Source: Paenibacillus sp. (GTDB lineage: Bacteria > Bacillota > Bacilli > Paenibacillales > YIM-B00363). From it: a stretch of DNA of 64,000 bases. The DNA lies in assembly GCF_031177825.1 (NCBI RefSeq), contig NZ_JAPSKE010000007.1, positions 124,001-188,000 on the forward strand, read 5' to 3'. The notes under the pieces were generated by a model that saw only the letters and a list, made by a program, of their open reading frames with translations, was not told the origin of the DNA and made no database searches. Position numbers and translations under genes: made by a program. Of the stretch, positions 31,921 to 40,786 are shown in pieces. Position 1 is the first letter of the stretch. Every line of letters begins with the position of its first letter.

Positions 31921-33495
31921 ATGAACTTAATAATTATTGATGACGAAGAAACGACACGAAACAGCTTGATGGAGCTCGTACCCTGGTCCGAAATGGGTGT
32001 GACGGAGGTGAGAACCGCGGAGAATGGCATCGCCGCGCTCGCGCTTGCGACAAGCTTCAAGCCCTCCGTCATCCTTACCGATATCCGTATGCCGAAGATG
32101 AATGGGATCGAACTGGCCCAGAATATCAGGAAGCTCTACCCGGAATGCGAGATCATCTTTCTCAGCGGATTCTCGGATAAGGATTATTTGAAATCGGCCA
32201 TTCAGCTCAGCGCTGTGGACTACCTCGATAAGCCTGTTGACATGGAGGAATTACGATCTTTGTTTGTTAAAGTCGTCCAGAAGCAGAGGGATCTTGCCGG
32301 TAGAACGGAAAGCCTCCTTTATCAGCGCCAGAAGATTGTAATCGACCTAATCAGCCAGACAACCAGCTTGTCCGAATGGCTGAAGAATTCCACCCAAGAC
32401 GTCGTACAGCTTTCCGATCAAGGCATGTTCAACATGTATACGGTGTTGCTGAATTGGTCTTCTACGATTGCCGACGATGAGAAAACGGTAATCAAGCACG
32501 AGCTGCTAAAGCTGCTTAACGATCGGGACCTTACCGACGATATCCGTTATATTTCGGGGTTCCTTAACGATAACTGCCTGTCCATTGCCGCTAATTTTCC
32601 GGACTATAGAGAAGTCAAATGCAAGGAGTTTGCTGAGCGCTTGGTAAAGCGGCTGTTGGAAGCAGCTCCCGGCAAATATAGCCTCTCTATAGGGTGCAGT
32701 TCTCCGAGCTTAAGTCCCGAAGAGTATTCGCATCTGTATAAGAGTTCTCTGGAAGCCGCAAAAAAACAGTTTTATGGAGACCCCAATAAAGTATTTTTTC
32801 CGGACCCGGTTCCTGCGAGGAAATACGAAATCGACAAATCTCTATATATGCGGTTTAAAAAGACGCTTAGACAAGGATCAGCCGCGGAAGCTGTTCAACT
32901 GATCCTGGTAACGACGGACGAAATTGCCAAAACCGGAGATCCCGACACGAACAAGATCCGAAATTTATTTTTCAACTTTCTGCGAGTGCTGTTCGAGGTG
33001 ACGATGCAGTGGGATGCGGCCGAATCGGGCGACGATAAAGAGATGATCTACATGTGGAGAGAAATCGATACATGTGTTTCATTGAAAGAACTGGCTCAAT
33101 TTCTTGTCGATAACATACGACTTGTGTTTGATCAATCGAATACAAAAGCGTGTGTTGTAGAGAAACTTGACGAAATCAAGAAATATATCGCAGATCATTA
33201 TTCCAGCAATCAGCTATCGATTCAGAATATTGCCGAGCATACCTTCCTGAGTCATACGTATTTGTGTGCGTATTTCAAGAAATCAACGGGGCGTACACTG
33301 AATGAGTATATTACCGAGCTTCGCATTGAGAAAGCAAAAGAGCTGCTTCGCAACGGGAATCATAAGCTTTATGAAATCACGAACGAAGTCGGACTGACGG
33401 ATACCAACTATTTCTCCACGTTATTCAAAAGGTGTACGGGTCTGACTCCTTCAGAATATAGGGTGAATCAACGCTATGATGAAAAAATTGAATAG
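31921..33495 (+). CDS. YesN-type response regulator with AraC DNA-binding domain
   Basis: A 524-residue transcription regulator. The receiver domain (1-120) has Asp7-Asp8, the phospho-acceptor Asp54 in ILTDIRMPKMNG, and Lys near residue 104 in DYLDKPVD. A long middle region (about 130-420) is typical of YesN. The C-terminal AraC double helix-turn-helix (about 425-524) has SIQNIAEHTFLSHTYLCAYFKKSTG and the end motif GLTPSEYR. The ATG at 31921 is chosen because AAAGGGG lies upstream and the receiver begins right there. It overlaps the kinase gene by 20 bp and likely controls the Lpl-type importer next door. Confidence 0.93.
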   Translation: MNLIIIDDEETTRNSLMELVPWSEMGVTEVRTAENGIAALALATSFKPSVILTDIRMPKMNGIELAQNIRKLYPECEIIFLSGFSDKDYLKSAIQLSAVDYLDKPVDMEELRSLFVKVVQKQRDLAGRTESLLYQRQKIVIDLISQTTSLSEWLKNSTQDVVQLSDQGMFNMYTVLLNWSSTIADDEKTVIKHELLKLLNDRDLTDDIRYISGFLNDNCLSIAANFPDYREVKCKEFAERLVKRLLEAAPGKYSLSIGCSSPSLSPEEYSHLYKSSLEAAKKQFYGDPNKVFFPDPVPARKYEIDKSLYMRFKKTLRQGSAAEAVQLILVTTDEIAKTGDPDTNKIRNLFFNFLRVLFEVTMQWDAAESGDDKEMIYMWREIDTCVSLKELAQFLVDNIRLVFDQSNTKACVVEKLDEIKKYIADHYSSNQLSIQNIAEHTFLSHTYLCAYFKKSTGRTLNEYITELRIEKAKELLRNGNHKLYEITNEVGLTDTNYFSTLFKRCTGLTPSEYRVNQRYDEKIE

Positions 33496-35275
33496 AGCTT
33501 ACAGTGATCTGAATCTGCGCTACAAGCTGTTCATCCAGTACCTGCTGTTGCTGGCGATCCCTTTAACGCTGTTTATCGCCGTTAATTACAAAATTACCTC
33601 GAAAGATATGGAAGAGCAGACGCTCTATTCATCCCGTCAGGCATTCGAGCAGAGCCGGTCCTATATAGAGTACAAGCTTTATATCGTCAAAACCTATTTG
33701 AACGTCTTATCCACGAACGGAGAAATTCAGGAAATACTCGATCGCGGCCCTGAATATTACAAAGACAACTTAGGCGTGTGGAACTTTGACATCGAAGACA
33801 TTCACAAGCAGTTTTATCTCACGAAGCCCAGCAATGACATTATAAAGACGAGCCTATATACCCCGAAAGCGATCACCTTCGATCACGATACCGATGATAT
33901 CATTCGAATGGACGCCATAATGGCTACAGACTGGTATAAAAATTTAATGAGAAGCAGCTATACGTTCGAAATGTTCCCAAGCGTCATAGCTTCAGATGGA
34001 GAAAAAGAAAAAAACATCAAAACCATTACTTTTGCCAGAAACGTATATGACTTCGAAAGTCTGCAGGAAGTAATAGGCATTTTGCGCGTTGATATTCCAG
34101 AAGCGGTGTTCTCCTTGATCCTTGACAGAGTAGCCTACACGGAGCGGTCTTCCGTGTACCTCATCAACGGAAATGGCCAAATCATAAGTCAATCCTCCAA
34201 AGCCGATCCGTCCGGCATTTCGTTCGTTTCCGACACCCTTCATGCAAATAAAGCGAATACATTCAAAGAGGGCGTCTGGAACAGAGAAACGATCGGGAAT
34301 ACGGAATATTTGGTCGGCATTCAAAACGTAGACGATTCGGACTGGTACTTGAGCATCCTTATTCCTTATCAAGATATTTTGGGCTCTCAGAAAAAGTTGA
34401 TGAAGCAGATGCTGTTCATTACTTTGCTGATCGCCATTTTTTCGCTTCCGTTGGCATTCCTCGTCGCCTCCTCGGGTACCCGCAGGATTCGCAGCTTAAT
34501 CTCTCAAATGAAAAGCGTCAAGCAGGGGAATTTCAACGTCGGGATCCTGCACGAAGGCAAAGACGAGATAGGGGAGTTGTCCCGCAATTTCAAAACAATG
34601 ATTTCTAAGGTATCCCAACTGCTAGAGGAAAAGTACGCATTGGGTCAAGAGGTTAAATCCATGGAACTTAAAGCGTTGCAAGCCCAGATTCATCCGCATT
34701 TCCTCTACAATACGCTGGATCTGATTTACTGGAAAGCGAAGCGCATTCAGGAGCAAGGCATCTATGACCTCGTGCAATCGCTGTCGAGGTTCTATAAGCT
34801 CAGCTTAAGCAAAGGCGAAGACATCGTTACGCTAAGGAACGAAATCGAACATATTCAGGCCTATATCGACATTCAAAATGCCCGATTTAAGAATGGAATC
34901 CGCCTTGAACTTGATATTCCCGATGAACTATACGCGTGTAACATGCCGAAAATTACACTGCAGCCATTAGTTGAAAATTCGATCATTCACGGGATTCTCG
35001 AAACGGAAAGCGAAACAGGAACTATTATGATTAAAGGCAAAATAGAGGACGGAAAGTTTACGTTGGAGGTTATCGACGATGGTGTCGGCATCTCGGCCGA
35101 GAAGCTGAGCGCCATATTCAACCTGAGCAGCAACGATCCGTTCCATGGATTCGGGGCCAACAACATCAACAAACGGATCAAGCTGCTTTATGGCGAAGAA
35201 TACGGATTGAGTTACAGAAAGAATAACGGTCCGGGAGTGACGGTGGCTATCTTATTGCCTGCGTTGCCTGCCTAA
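33476..35275 (+). CDS. YesM-type sensor histidine kinase
   Basis: A 599-residue membrane sensor. Two transmembrane segments (about 18-38 and 305-325) flank an extracellular Cache-like sensor domain of about 265 residues. A HAMP linker (about 326-380), the His_kinase domain with the phospho-acceptor in AQIHPHFLYNTLDL (about 405-415), and an ATPase domain with VENSIIHG and DDGVGIS follow. It overlaps the upstream regulator gene, with AGGGTGA serving the ATG. The extracellular domain probably senses a sugar, alone or with the adjacent binding protein; this is inference from family context. Confidence 0.93.
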   Translation: MMKKLNRAYSDLNLRYKLFIQYLLLLAIPLTLFIAVNYKITSKDMEEQTLYSSRQAFEQSRSYIEYKLYIVKTYLNVLSTNGEIQEILDRGPEYYKDNLGVWNFDIEDIHKQFYLTKPSNDIIKTSLYTPKAITFDHDTDDIIRMDAIMATDWYKNLMRSSYTFEMFPSVIASDGEKEKNIKTITFARNVYDFESLQEVIGILRVDIPEAVFSLILDRVAYTERSSVYLINGNGQIISQSSKADPSGISFVSDTLHANKANTFKEGVWNRETIGNTEYLVGIQNVDDSDWYLSILIPYQDILGSQKKLMKQMLFITLLIAIFSLPLAFLVASSGTRRIRSLISQMKSVKQGNFNVGILHEGKDEIGELSRNFKTMISKVSQLLEEKYALGQEVKSMELKALQAQIHPHFLYNTLDLIYWKAKRIQEQGIYDLVQSLSRFYKLSLSKGEDIVTLRNEIEHIQAYIDIQNARFKNGIRLELDIPDELYACNMPKITLQPLVENSIIHGILETESETGTIMIKGKIEDGKFTLEVIDDGVGISAEKLSAIFNLSSNDPFHGFGANNINKRIKLLYGEEYGLSYRKNNGPGVTVAILLPALPA

Positions 35276-35338
35276 AAATCTATCGAATATTGCGTAAGAT
35301 AAAAAAGGTTTCGTAAATTACACCTGTAGCGGCATATT

Positions 35339-35352
35339 TGTAAACGCTTTAA
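35339..35352 (+). promoter_or_regulatory. cre site (CcpA operator) upstream of the Lpl-type importer
   Basis: TGTAAACGCTTTAA matches the consensus TGWAANCGNTNWCA at all but position 13. A weak promoter (TTGCGT 35290-35295, 18 bp, TAAATT 35314-35319) lies just upstream, placing the site at the start of transcription, where it would mediate glucose repression. Confidence 0.6.
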
Positions 35353-35387
35353 TATGGGGGCATACACATGAGGGATTGAGGTGCGGC

Positions 35388-36320
35388 ATGGATAATGCAA
35401 GAAGGGATAAAGGACTTCTGTACGAGATAAAGAAGAACAAAATCCTTTACTTGATGTTTTTACCCGTCGGTTTGTACTTTCTGGTGCTGGCTTATCTTCC
35501 CATGCCGGGTATTGTAATAGCATTCAAGGAGTATACCTATGCCGGCGGAGTATTCGGCAGCGAATGGAACGGCATGGAAAACTTCCGGTATTTCTTCGAG
35601 TCCGGCAAGCTTTGGCTGGTAACGAGCAACACGATCATTTATAATCTGGTATTTCTCTTCTCGAATACGGTCATATCCGTGCTGGTCGCCGTATTCGTAG
35701 CTGAAATGGCCGGGAATTTTTTCAAGAAAACGGCTCAAACGTTTATGTTTCTTCCGTTCTTTGTATCTTGGGTTACGGTATCGGCTTTCTTTTATAACAT
35801 TTTCAACTTTGACTATGGGACCCTGAACACGCTGTTAAGATCGATTGGAGCGGAACCAATCGATATTTATTCGAATCCGACGATATGGATGTTTCTTCTT
35901 CCGATCTTCTATGTTTGGAAAGGGATCGGATTTTCAAGTGTGCTTTACCTCTCGGCCATTATGGGGACCGATCAAGAAAGCCATGAATCGGCTAAGATCG
36001 ATGGCGCCAATATTTTCCAAAGAATCCGGCATATTACGTTGCCGGCGCTGAAGCCGACCATTATCGTCCTTGTTCTCCTCGGTCTTTCCAGAATTATGCG
36101 CGGAGAGTTCGACATGTTTTATCAGCTTGTCGGCGACAATGGACTACTTGCCGACAGAACGGACATTATCGATACGCTCGTATTCAGGTCCTTGGTCTTC
36201 TCGAACGATTTCGGGATGGCTTCCGCTGCGGGACTTTATCAATCCGTATTCAGCTTTGCACTTATCTATGCGGTGAATTGGGCAGTGAAAAAAAGGAATA
36301 GCGATTACGCGTTATATTAG
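35388..36320 (+). CDS. Sugar ABC transporter permease, LplB type
   Basis: A 310-residue inner-membrane permease with six transmembrane segments. The EAA loop that contacts the ATPase is ESAKIDGANIFQRIRHITLP. It is of the LplB/YtcP-partner class found beside YesMN systems. The ATG at 35388 has GAGGTG close upstream; a TTG four codons earlier overlaps it. It pairs with the next permease and the lipoprotein at 37294. No ATPase gene is in this cluster, so it must use a shared MsmX-type ATPase, perhaps the one at 47594. Confidence 0.9.
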   Translation: MDNARRDKGLLYEIKKNKILYLMFLPVGLYFLVLAYLPMPGIVIAFKEYTYAGGVFGSEWNGMENFRYFFESGKLWLVTSNTIIYNLVFLFSNTVISVLVAVFVAEMAGNFFKKTAQTFMFLPFFVSWVTVSAFFYNIFNFDYGTLNTLLRSIGAEPIDIYSNPTIWMFLLPIFYVWKGIGFSSVLYLSAIMGTDQESHESAKIDGANIFQRIRHITLPALKPTIIVLVLLGLSRIMRGEFDMFYQLVGDNGLLADRTDIIDTLVFRSLVFSNDFGMASAAGLYQSVFSFALIYAVNWAVKKRNSDYALY

Positions 36321-36351
36321 GAAGTCGGTGTAAGAAAGGTGGTCCCATAGC

Positions 36352-37239
36352 ATGGACAGGGGAAAAGACGTTTTACTCTTCAATATCATAGCATTTATTA
36401 CCGTTGGCATCGTTGCGGGAGCGGCGATTGTACCGTTTATCATGCTGCTGGTGGGTTCCTTTCAATCGGAGTCTTCCATCTTGCGATACGGATATTCCCT
36501 CATCCCCAGAACCTTCGATCTTGGCGCTTATACGTTTATTTTCAATCAACCGGGCAAAATCGTTCGCAGCTACGGAATAACCATATTCATTACAGTCGTG
36601 GGTACGGTCCTATCCCTCTTTTTCTCTTCCATGGCAGCGTACGTGCTTGCTAGAAAAGATGTAAAGTATCGCAACCCTATGGCGTTTTACCTGTTCTTTA
36701 CGACCCTCTTCAGCGCCGGTCTCGTCCCATATTTCATGCTGATCGCCAATTATTTGATGTTAAGAAATACGATAACGATTCTGCTGTTGTCCGGGATGTT
36801 CAACGTTCTATATATCTTGATCCTACGAACGTATATCGCGAACAGTATTCCTGACTCCATATCTGAATCCGCCAAGATCGATGGGGCCGACGACTTCTCC
36901 ATTTTCATCAAGATCATTCTGCCGTTGCTAAGCCCCGCTCTTGCGTCTATCGGCTTGTTCGTGGCCCTTGGATATTGGAATGACTGGTATACCGCAACCT
37001 TGTTCATTACGGAAGAGAAGCTCTTTCCACTTCAGTACACCCTCTACAAGATTCTAAGCTCCACAACGTTTGCGAAGCAGCTGCTGGAAGGCAACGGAGC
37101 GGTTTCGACGATCGAGTTGCCGCAGCACACGGTCAAACTGGCCTTAACCGTTGTTGCAACAGGTCCGATCGTGCTGGTATACCCTTTCGTTCAGCGGTAC
37201 TTCGTTGCCGGTCTTACGCTCGGTTCCGTCAAAGGCTAA
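36352..37239 (+). CDS. Sugar ABC transporter permease, LplC type
   Basis: A 295-residue permease with six transmembrane segments and the EAA loop ESAKIDGADDFSIFIKIILP. The YFMLIANYLMLRNT and GYWNDWYTA segments and the C-terminal PFVQRYFVAGLTLGSVKG are typical of the LplC/YtcP family. AAAGGTGG lies upstream of the ATG. It forms a heterodimer with the LplB-like permease. Confidence 0.92.
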   Translation: MDRGKDVLLFNIIAFITVGIVAGAAIVPFIMLLVGSFQSESSILRYGYSLIPRTFDLGAYTFIFNQPGKIVRSYGITIFITVVGTVLSLFFSSMAAYVLARKDVKYRNPMAFYLFFTTLFSAGLVPYFMLIANYLMLRNTITILLLSGMFNVLYILILRTYIANSIPDSISESAKIDGADDFSIFIKIILPLLSPALASIGLFVALGYWNDWYTATLFITEEKLFPLQYTLYKILSSTTFAKQLLEGNGAVSTIELPQHTVKLALTVVATGPIVLVYPFVQRYFVAGLTLGSVKG

Positions 37240-37247
37240 GGTTATAT

Positions 37248-37261
37248 CCGCTAATTAGCGG
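37248..37261. repeat. 14-bp perfect palindrome before the binding-protein gene
   Basis: CCGCTAATTAGCGG lies 9 nt after the LplC stop and 33 nt before the lipoprotein ATG. It could be an mRNA-stabilising hairpin that raises binding-protein output or a dimeric regulator site. Confidence 0.5.
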
Positions 37262-37293
37262 TCTATATAAAAAATCGGGAGGTTATAAAAAAA

Positions 37294-38868
37294 ATGGTTC
37301 AAAAAAACAAAATACTTAGCTTTACGCTAGCAATCTTATTGGGAGTCATGACATTATCAGCCTGTGCCAATCAAGACAGCTCCAACAACTCCAACAACTC
37401 CAATACCAAGAGCCCGACGGCTTCCGAATCCAATTCGGAAGCGCCTAATGAATCGTCTACGCCGCCGCTCGACAAGGTGACGCTTAAATTCGTCCTCCTC
37501 GGAGAAGCGCCTAAGGACAATGAAGCGGTAATGGCCGAGGTCAATAAAAAGCTCGAGGCGGACATCAACGCGACGATCGAGCTGACTTACATTCCTTTTG
37601 CCGACATCAGCACGAAATACCCGTTGGTGCTTACTTCTCCCCATGACTGGGATGTTATTTTTGGAAACGTGAACTACGTCTCCAACGCTGTAAAAGGCGG
37701 TTACCGTGAAATCTTGCTGACGGATGTCGAGAAATATATGCCTTTAACTCACAAGGCAACGTCCGAAAGCATGTGGTCCGATGTTGCCGTAAATGGGAAA
37801 GTGTATATGATCCCCCAAACGTTCAAGGAGCTGGATGTAGGTACGGCCTTCTACCGCGAGGATCTGAGAAAGAAATACGATGTTCCTGAAATCAAAACGT
37901 ATCAAGATTTCGGCCCTTACTTCCAAGCGATTAAAGACAATGAACCAGATATGAGGCCGGTTGAAGGCACGCCTGACGACGTTAAAGCCCTCTTCGGCGG
38001 TATGCTTCAAGGATGGGGTGGTTTCAAAGTCCAGAATCTGGTGCATTTCAATGCCGAGAATAAAGAATACAAGACGACGGGACTTCTCGACCCGGAATTC
38101 GTTGCCATCTATACGGAAGCTGCAAAGACAATGAAGGATTGGATGGATAAGGGCTATCTTCCGAAGAACGCCTTTGCTCAGAAAACGACTGCGGCCGAGT
38201 TGGCAAAGGTTGGAGTATCAGGCTACTGGGCGAACGCCTTTGAGAACTATGCCCAGTACAGTAACGATATGATCGCGAAGGGTTGGGAGCTTGGGGCAGT
38301 AAACAGTCTTCCTCCGGGCGGAACGGCGATGATCCGACCTGCGAACGGCAACGGCTTCTCATTCTCTCCGAAAACGGATAATTATGAAAGAGCATTAATG
38401 GCCATCGATCTTCTTCACCAAGAACCATCCTACAATTTGTTGCTAGCCTTCGGGATCGAAGGGAAACATTACAACATGGTGGACGGCAAGCTGGCCATCA
38501 TTAGTGCCGATCCGAATCCGTACCCGATGTATGGAGCTGGCTGGTGGTCCAACAACCGTGACCAATGGCCGCCGCTTGAAAGCTATACGCAGCAATATAT
38601 CGACACGAAGAAAGCGTTGCTAGAGGTAGCAAAGCCTTACTTGCTTAATGGTTTTAACGTGGACGAAAGCAATATCAAAACGGAAATGGCCAATATCTCC
38701 AATGTATATAAGCAGTACGCGATTCCGATTGAGCTCGGCGTTGTGAAAGACGTGGATGTTGCGGTTGCCGAGCTGATCGAGAAATATCAAAAAGCGGGCG
38801 CGCAAAAAGTTGTGGACGAAGTCCATAAGCAAATAGCTGAATTTATCAAATCGAAGCAAATCAACTGA
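37294..38868 (+). CDS. Extracellular sugar-binding lipoprotein, LplA type
   Basis: A 524-residue lipoprotein with lipobox LSAC at about residue 24, then a long Ser/Asn/Pro linker. The binding domain (about 60-515) is a type-1 solute-binding fold of the large LplA class, with SHDW-like SPHDWDVIFGNV and a C-terminal region rich in Lys and Glu. GGGAGG lies upstream of the ATG. It delivers an oligosaccharide to the two permeases upstream. The large size is usual for binding proteins of uronate or rhamnose oligosaccharides, but the ligand is unknown. Confidence 0.92.
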   Translation: MVQKNKILSFTLAILLGVMTLSACANQDSSNNSNNSNTKSPTASESNSEAPNESSTPPLDKVTLKFVLLGEAPKDNEAVMAEVNKKLEADINATIELTYIPFADISTKYPLVLTSPHDWDVIFGNVNYVSNAVKGGYREILLTDVEKYMPLTHKATSESMWSDVAVNGKVYMIPQTFKELDVGTAFYREDLRKKYDVPEIKTYQDFGPYFQAIKDNEPDMRPVEGTPDDVKALFGGMLQGWGGFKVQNLVHFNAENKEYKTTGLLDPEFVAIYTEAAKTMKDWMDKGYLPKNAFAQKTTAAELAKVGVSGYWANAFENYAQYSNDMIAKGWELGAVNSLPPGGTAMIRPANGNGFSFSPKTDNYERALMAIDLLHQEPSYNLLLAFGIEGKHYNMVDGKLAIISADPNPYPMYGAGWWSNNRDQWPPLESYTQQYIDTKKALLEVAKPYLLNGFNVDESNIKTEMANISNVYKQYAIPIELGVVKDVDVAVAELIEKYQKAGAQKVVDEVHKQIAEFIKSKQIN

Positions 38869-38882
38869 ATGTAATTGCATGG

Positions 38883-38917
38883 GTAGGGGATGCTTCCGAA
38901 AGCGGTGCATTCCCTAC
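38883..38917 (+). terminator. Hairpin after the LplA-type gene
   Basis: GTAGGGGATGC and GCATTCCCTAC form an 11-bp stem with one wobble around a 13-nt loop. No T run follows, so it is more likely a stabilising hairpin or a partial terminator before the glycosidase genes. Confidence 0.45.
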
Positions 38918-38955
38918 TATTATGATCGAGAGCGCGAAAGCGAGGGGACGCAGAC

Positions 38956-40734
38956 ATGAAAGAAAATGTAATCAGGGATGAGTATCCGAGGCCGCAGTTC
39001 GTCAGGAACGACTGGCTGAATTTAAACGGAATTTGGCAATTCGCTTTTGACGATGCACGCCGCGGAGAGACAGAGAGATGGTATATGTCCGAAGTGCCGT
39101 TCGATCGGCAGATTCAGGTGCCGTTCTGCTTTGAAAGCAAGCTAAGCGGAATAGGCGACACTTCGATTCATGACGTCGTGTGGTATCGACGTACTTTCGC
39201 GCTCGCGCCGTTTTTTCGGGGGAAAAGGACGCTGCTTCATTTTGGCGCAGTCGACTACAGAGCCTCGGTATGGGTAAACGGAATTTTCGTGGGTTCGCAT
39301 GAGGGGGGACATACCCCTTTCACGCTGGATATTACCCATACGATTCAGGATGAGGACAATGTACTTACGGTCCGGGCGGAAGACGATCACTTGGATACGT
39401 CTCTGCCCAGGGGCAAACAGTACTGGAAGGAAAAATCCGAATCTATCTTTTATACTCGTACAACCGGTATTTGGCAGTCGGTATGGTTGGAACCGGTTTC
39501 CACAATCAGCCTGCAGAAAGTAATGTGTACGCCTGACCTTGATCGGAACCGAATCGAATTGAAGGTTTTTCTAAGGGGCGGCCGTCCTGAGAAGCAAGTC
39601 AAGACGGAGTTCTCCGTTACGATCGGAATAAGGGGACAACACGTAACCAAGGCTGTTTTTCAACTAACCCAGGAAATCGGATCCTATACGGTGGATCTTA
39701 ACGACTTTCATATCCATCAAAGCACTCACGAGCGATGGTGGTCGCCGCATACTCCCAATTTATACGATATCGAATATGAACTGATCCAAGAGGCCGAGAC
39801 GATCGATCGTGTGTCGAGTTATTTCGGCATGCGGAAAATTTCGATAGTCGACGGGCAGATCTATTTAAACAACTGGCCCTATTTCATGAAGTTGGTGCTT
39901 GATCAAGGCTATCATCCGGACGGTATCCTGACATTTCCGTCAGACGATGCTATTCGGCGCGACGTGGAAATGACGAAAGCAATGGGCTTTAACGGAGCGC
40001 GGAAGCATCAGAAGGTGGAGGATCCCCGTTATCTGTATTGGTGTGACCGGTTGGGTCTGCTCGTTTGGGGAGAAATGGCTAACGGCCACGATTGGAGCGA
40101 TACGAACTCCGGTAGATTCACGGCGGAATGGAAAAGCGCGATCGACCGGGACTACAATCACCCTTGTATCGTAGCCTGGGTGCCAATTAACGAAAGTTGG
40201 GGCGTTCCGAATATCGTGTCGGATGAACGCGAGCAAAACTATGCCACGAGCTTATACTACTTGACCAAATCGATGGATCCGAGCCGATTGGTCGTCTCCA
40301 ACGACGGCTGGGAGCAAGTGAAAACGGACCTTATGACGATTCATGACTATGCTTGGAATGAGAGTATCTTGGAGCAACGATACGGAAGCCTGGAGACGGT
40401 GCTCTCCTCTCGGCCGGCTGCAAGGCTGCTGCTTGCGAAGGGGCAAACCTACGAGGGACAGCCGATTATCGTCTCTGAATTTGGAGGCATCAGCTATGAT
40501 TCGAACCATGAGGAGTTCGCTATTAATTATTCGGCTGCCCGGAATGAAGAGGATCTACTGCAGAGATTGGCCGCGGTCATCCGACCCATGCTGCGCTCGC
40601 CGATCGTTCAAGGTTTCTGCTACACGCAGCTGACAGACGTCGAACAGGAGGTCAACGGTCTGCTAACCTATGATCGGAAACCTAAGCTGCCGATTGAGAA
40701 GATCAGGGAGGTCATGGAAGGCAGGCCTGTCTAA
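38956..40734 (+). CDS. Glycoside hydrolase family 2 enzyme
   Basis: A 592-residue cytoplasmic retaining beta-glycosidase, with no signal peptide. A jelly-roll sugar-binding domain (about 15-180) includes YRRTFALAP and VWVNGIFVGSHEGGHTPF. An Ig-like domain (about 182-295) and a TIM barrel (about 300-585) follow. The acid/base is Glu413 in WVPINESWG and the nucleophile is Glu508 in VSEFGG. The short form without the fourth and fifth domains of LacZ fits beta-glucuronidase, beta-galactosidase or related activities, which the sequence cannot separate. GAGGGGA lies upstream of the ATG. It probably acts on imported oligosaccharides. Confidence 0.9.
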   Translation: MKENVIRDEYPRPQFVRNDWLNLNGIWQFAFDDARRGETERWYMSEVPFDRQIQVPFCFESKLSGIGDTSIHDVVWYRRTFALAPFFRGKRTLLHFGAVDYRASVWVNGIFVGSHEGGHTPFTLDITHTIQDEDNVLTVRAEDDHLDTSLPRGKQYWKEKSESIFYTRTTGIWQSVWLEPVSTISLQKVMCTPDLDRNRIELKVFLRGGRPEKQVKTEFSVTIGIRGQHVTKAVFQLTQEIGSYTVDLNDFHIHQSTHERWWSPHTPNLYDIEYELIQEAETIDRVSSYFGMRKISIVDGQIYLNNWPYFMKLVLDQGYHPDGILTFPSDDAIRRDVEMTKAMGFNGARKHQKVEDPRYLYWCDRLGLLVWGEMANGHDWSDTNSGRFTAEWKSAIDRDYNHPCIVAWVPINESWGVPNIVSDEREQNYATSLYYLTKSMDPSRLVVSNDGWEQVKTDLMTIHDYAWNESILEQRYGSLETVLSSRPAARLLLAKGQTYEGQPIIVSEFGGISYDSNHEEFAINYSAARNEEDLLQRLAAVIRPMLRSPIVQGFCYTQLTDVEQEVNGLLTYDRKPKLPIEKIREVMEGRPV

Positions 40735-40786
40735 GACCGCAGGAGTAGACAACGCACGCGATATGTAATCAACGGAGGGATATGTC

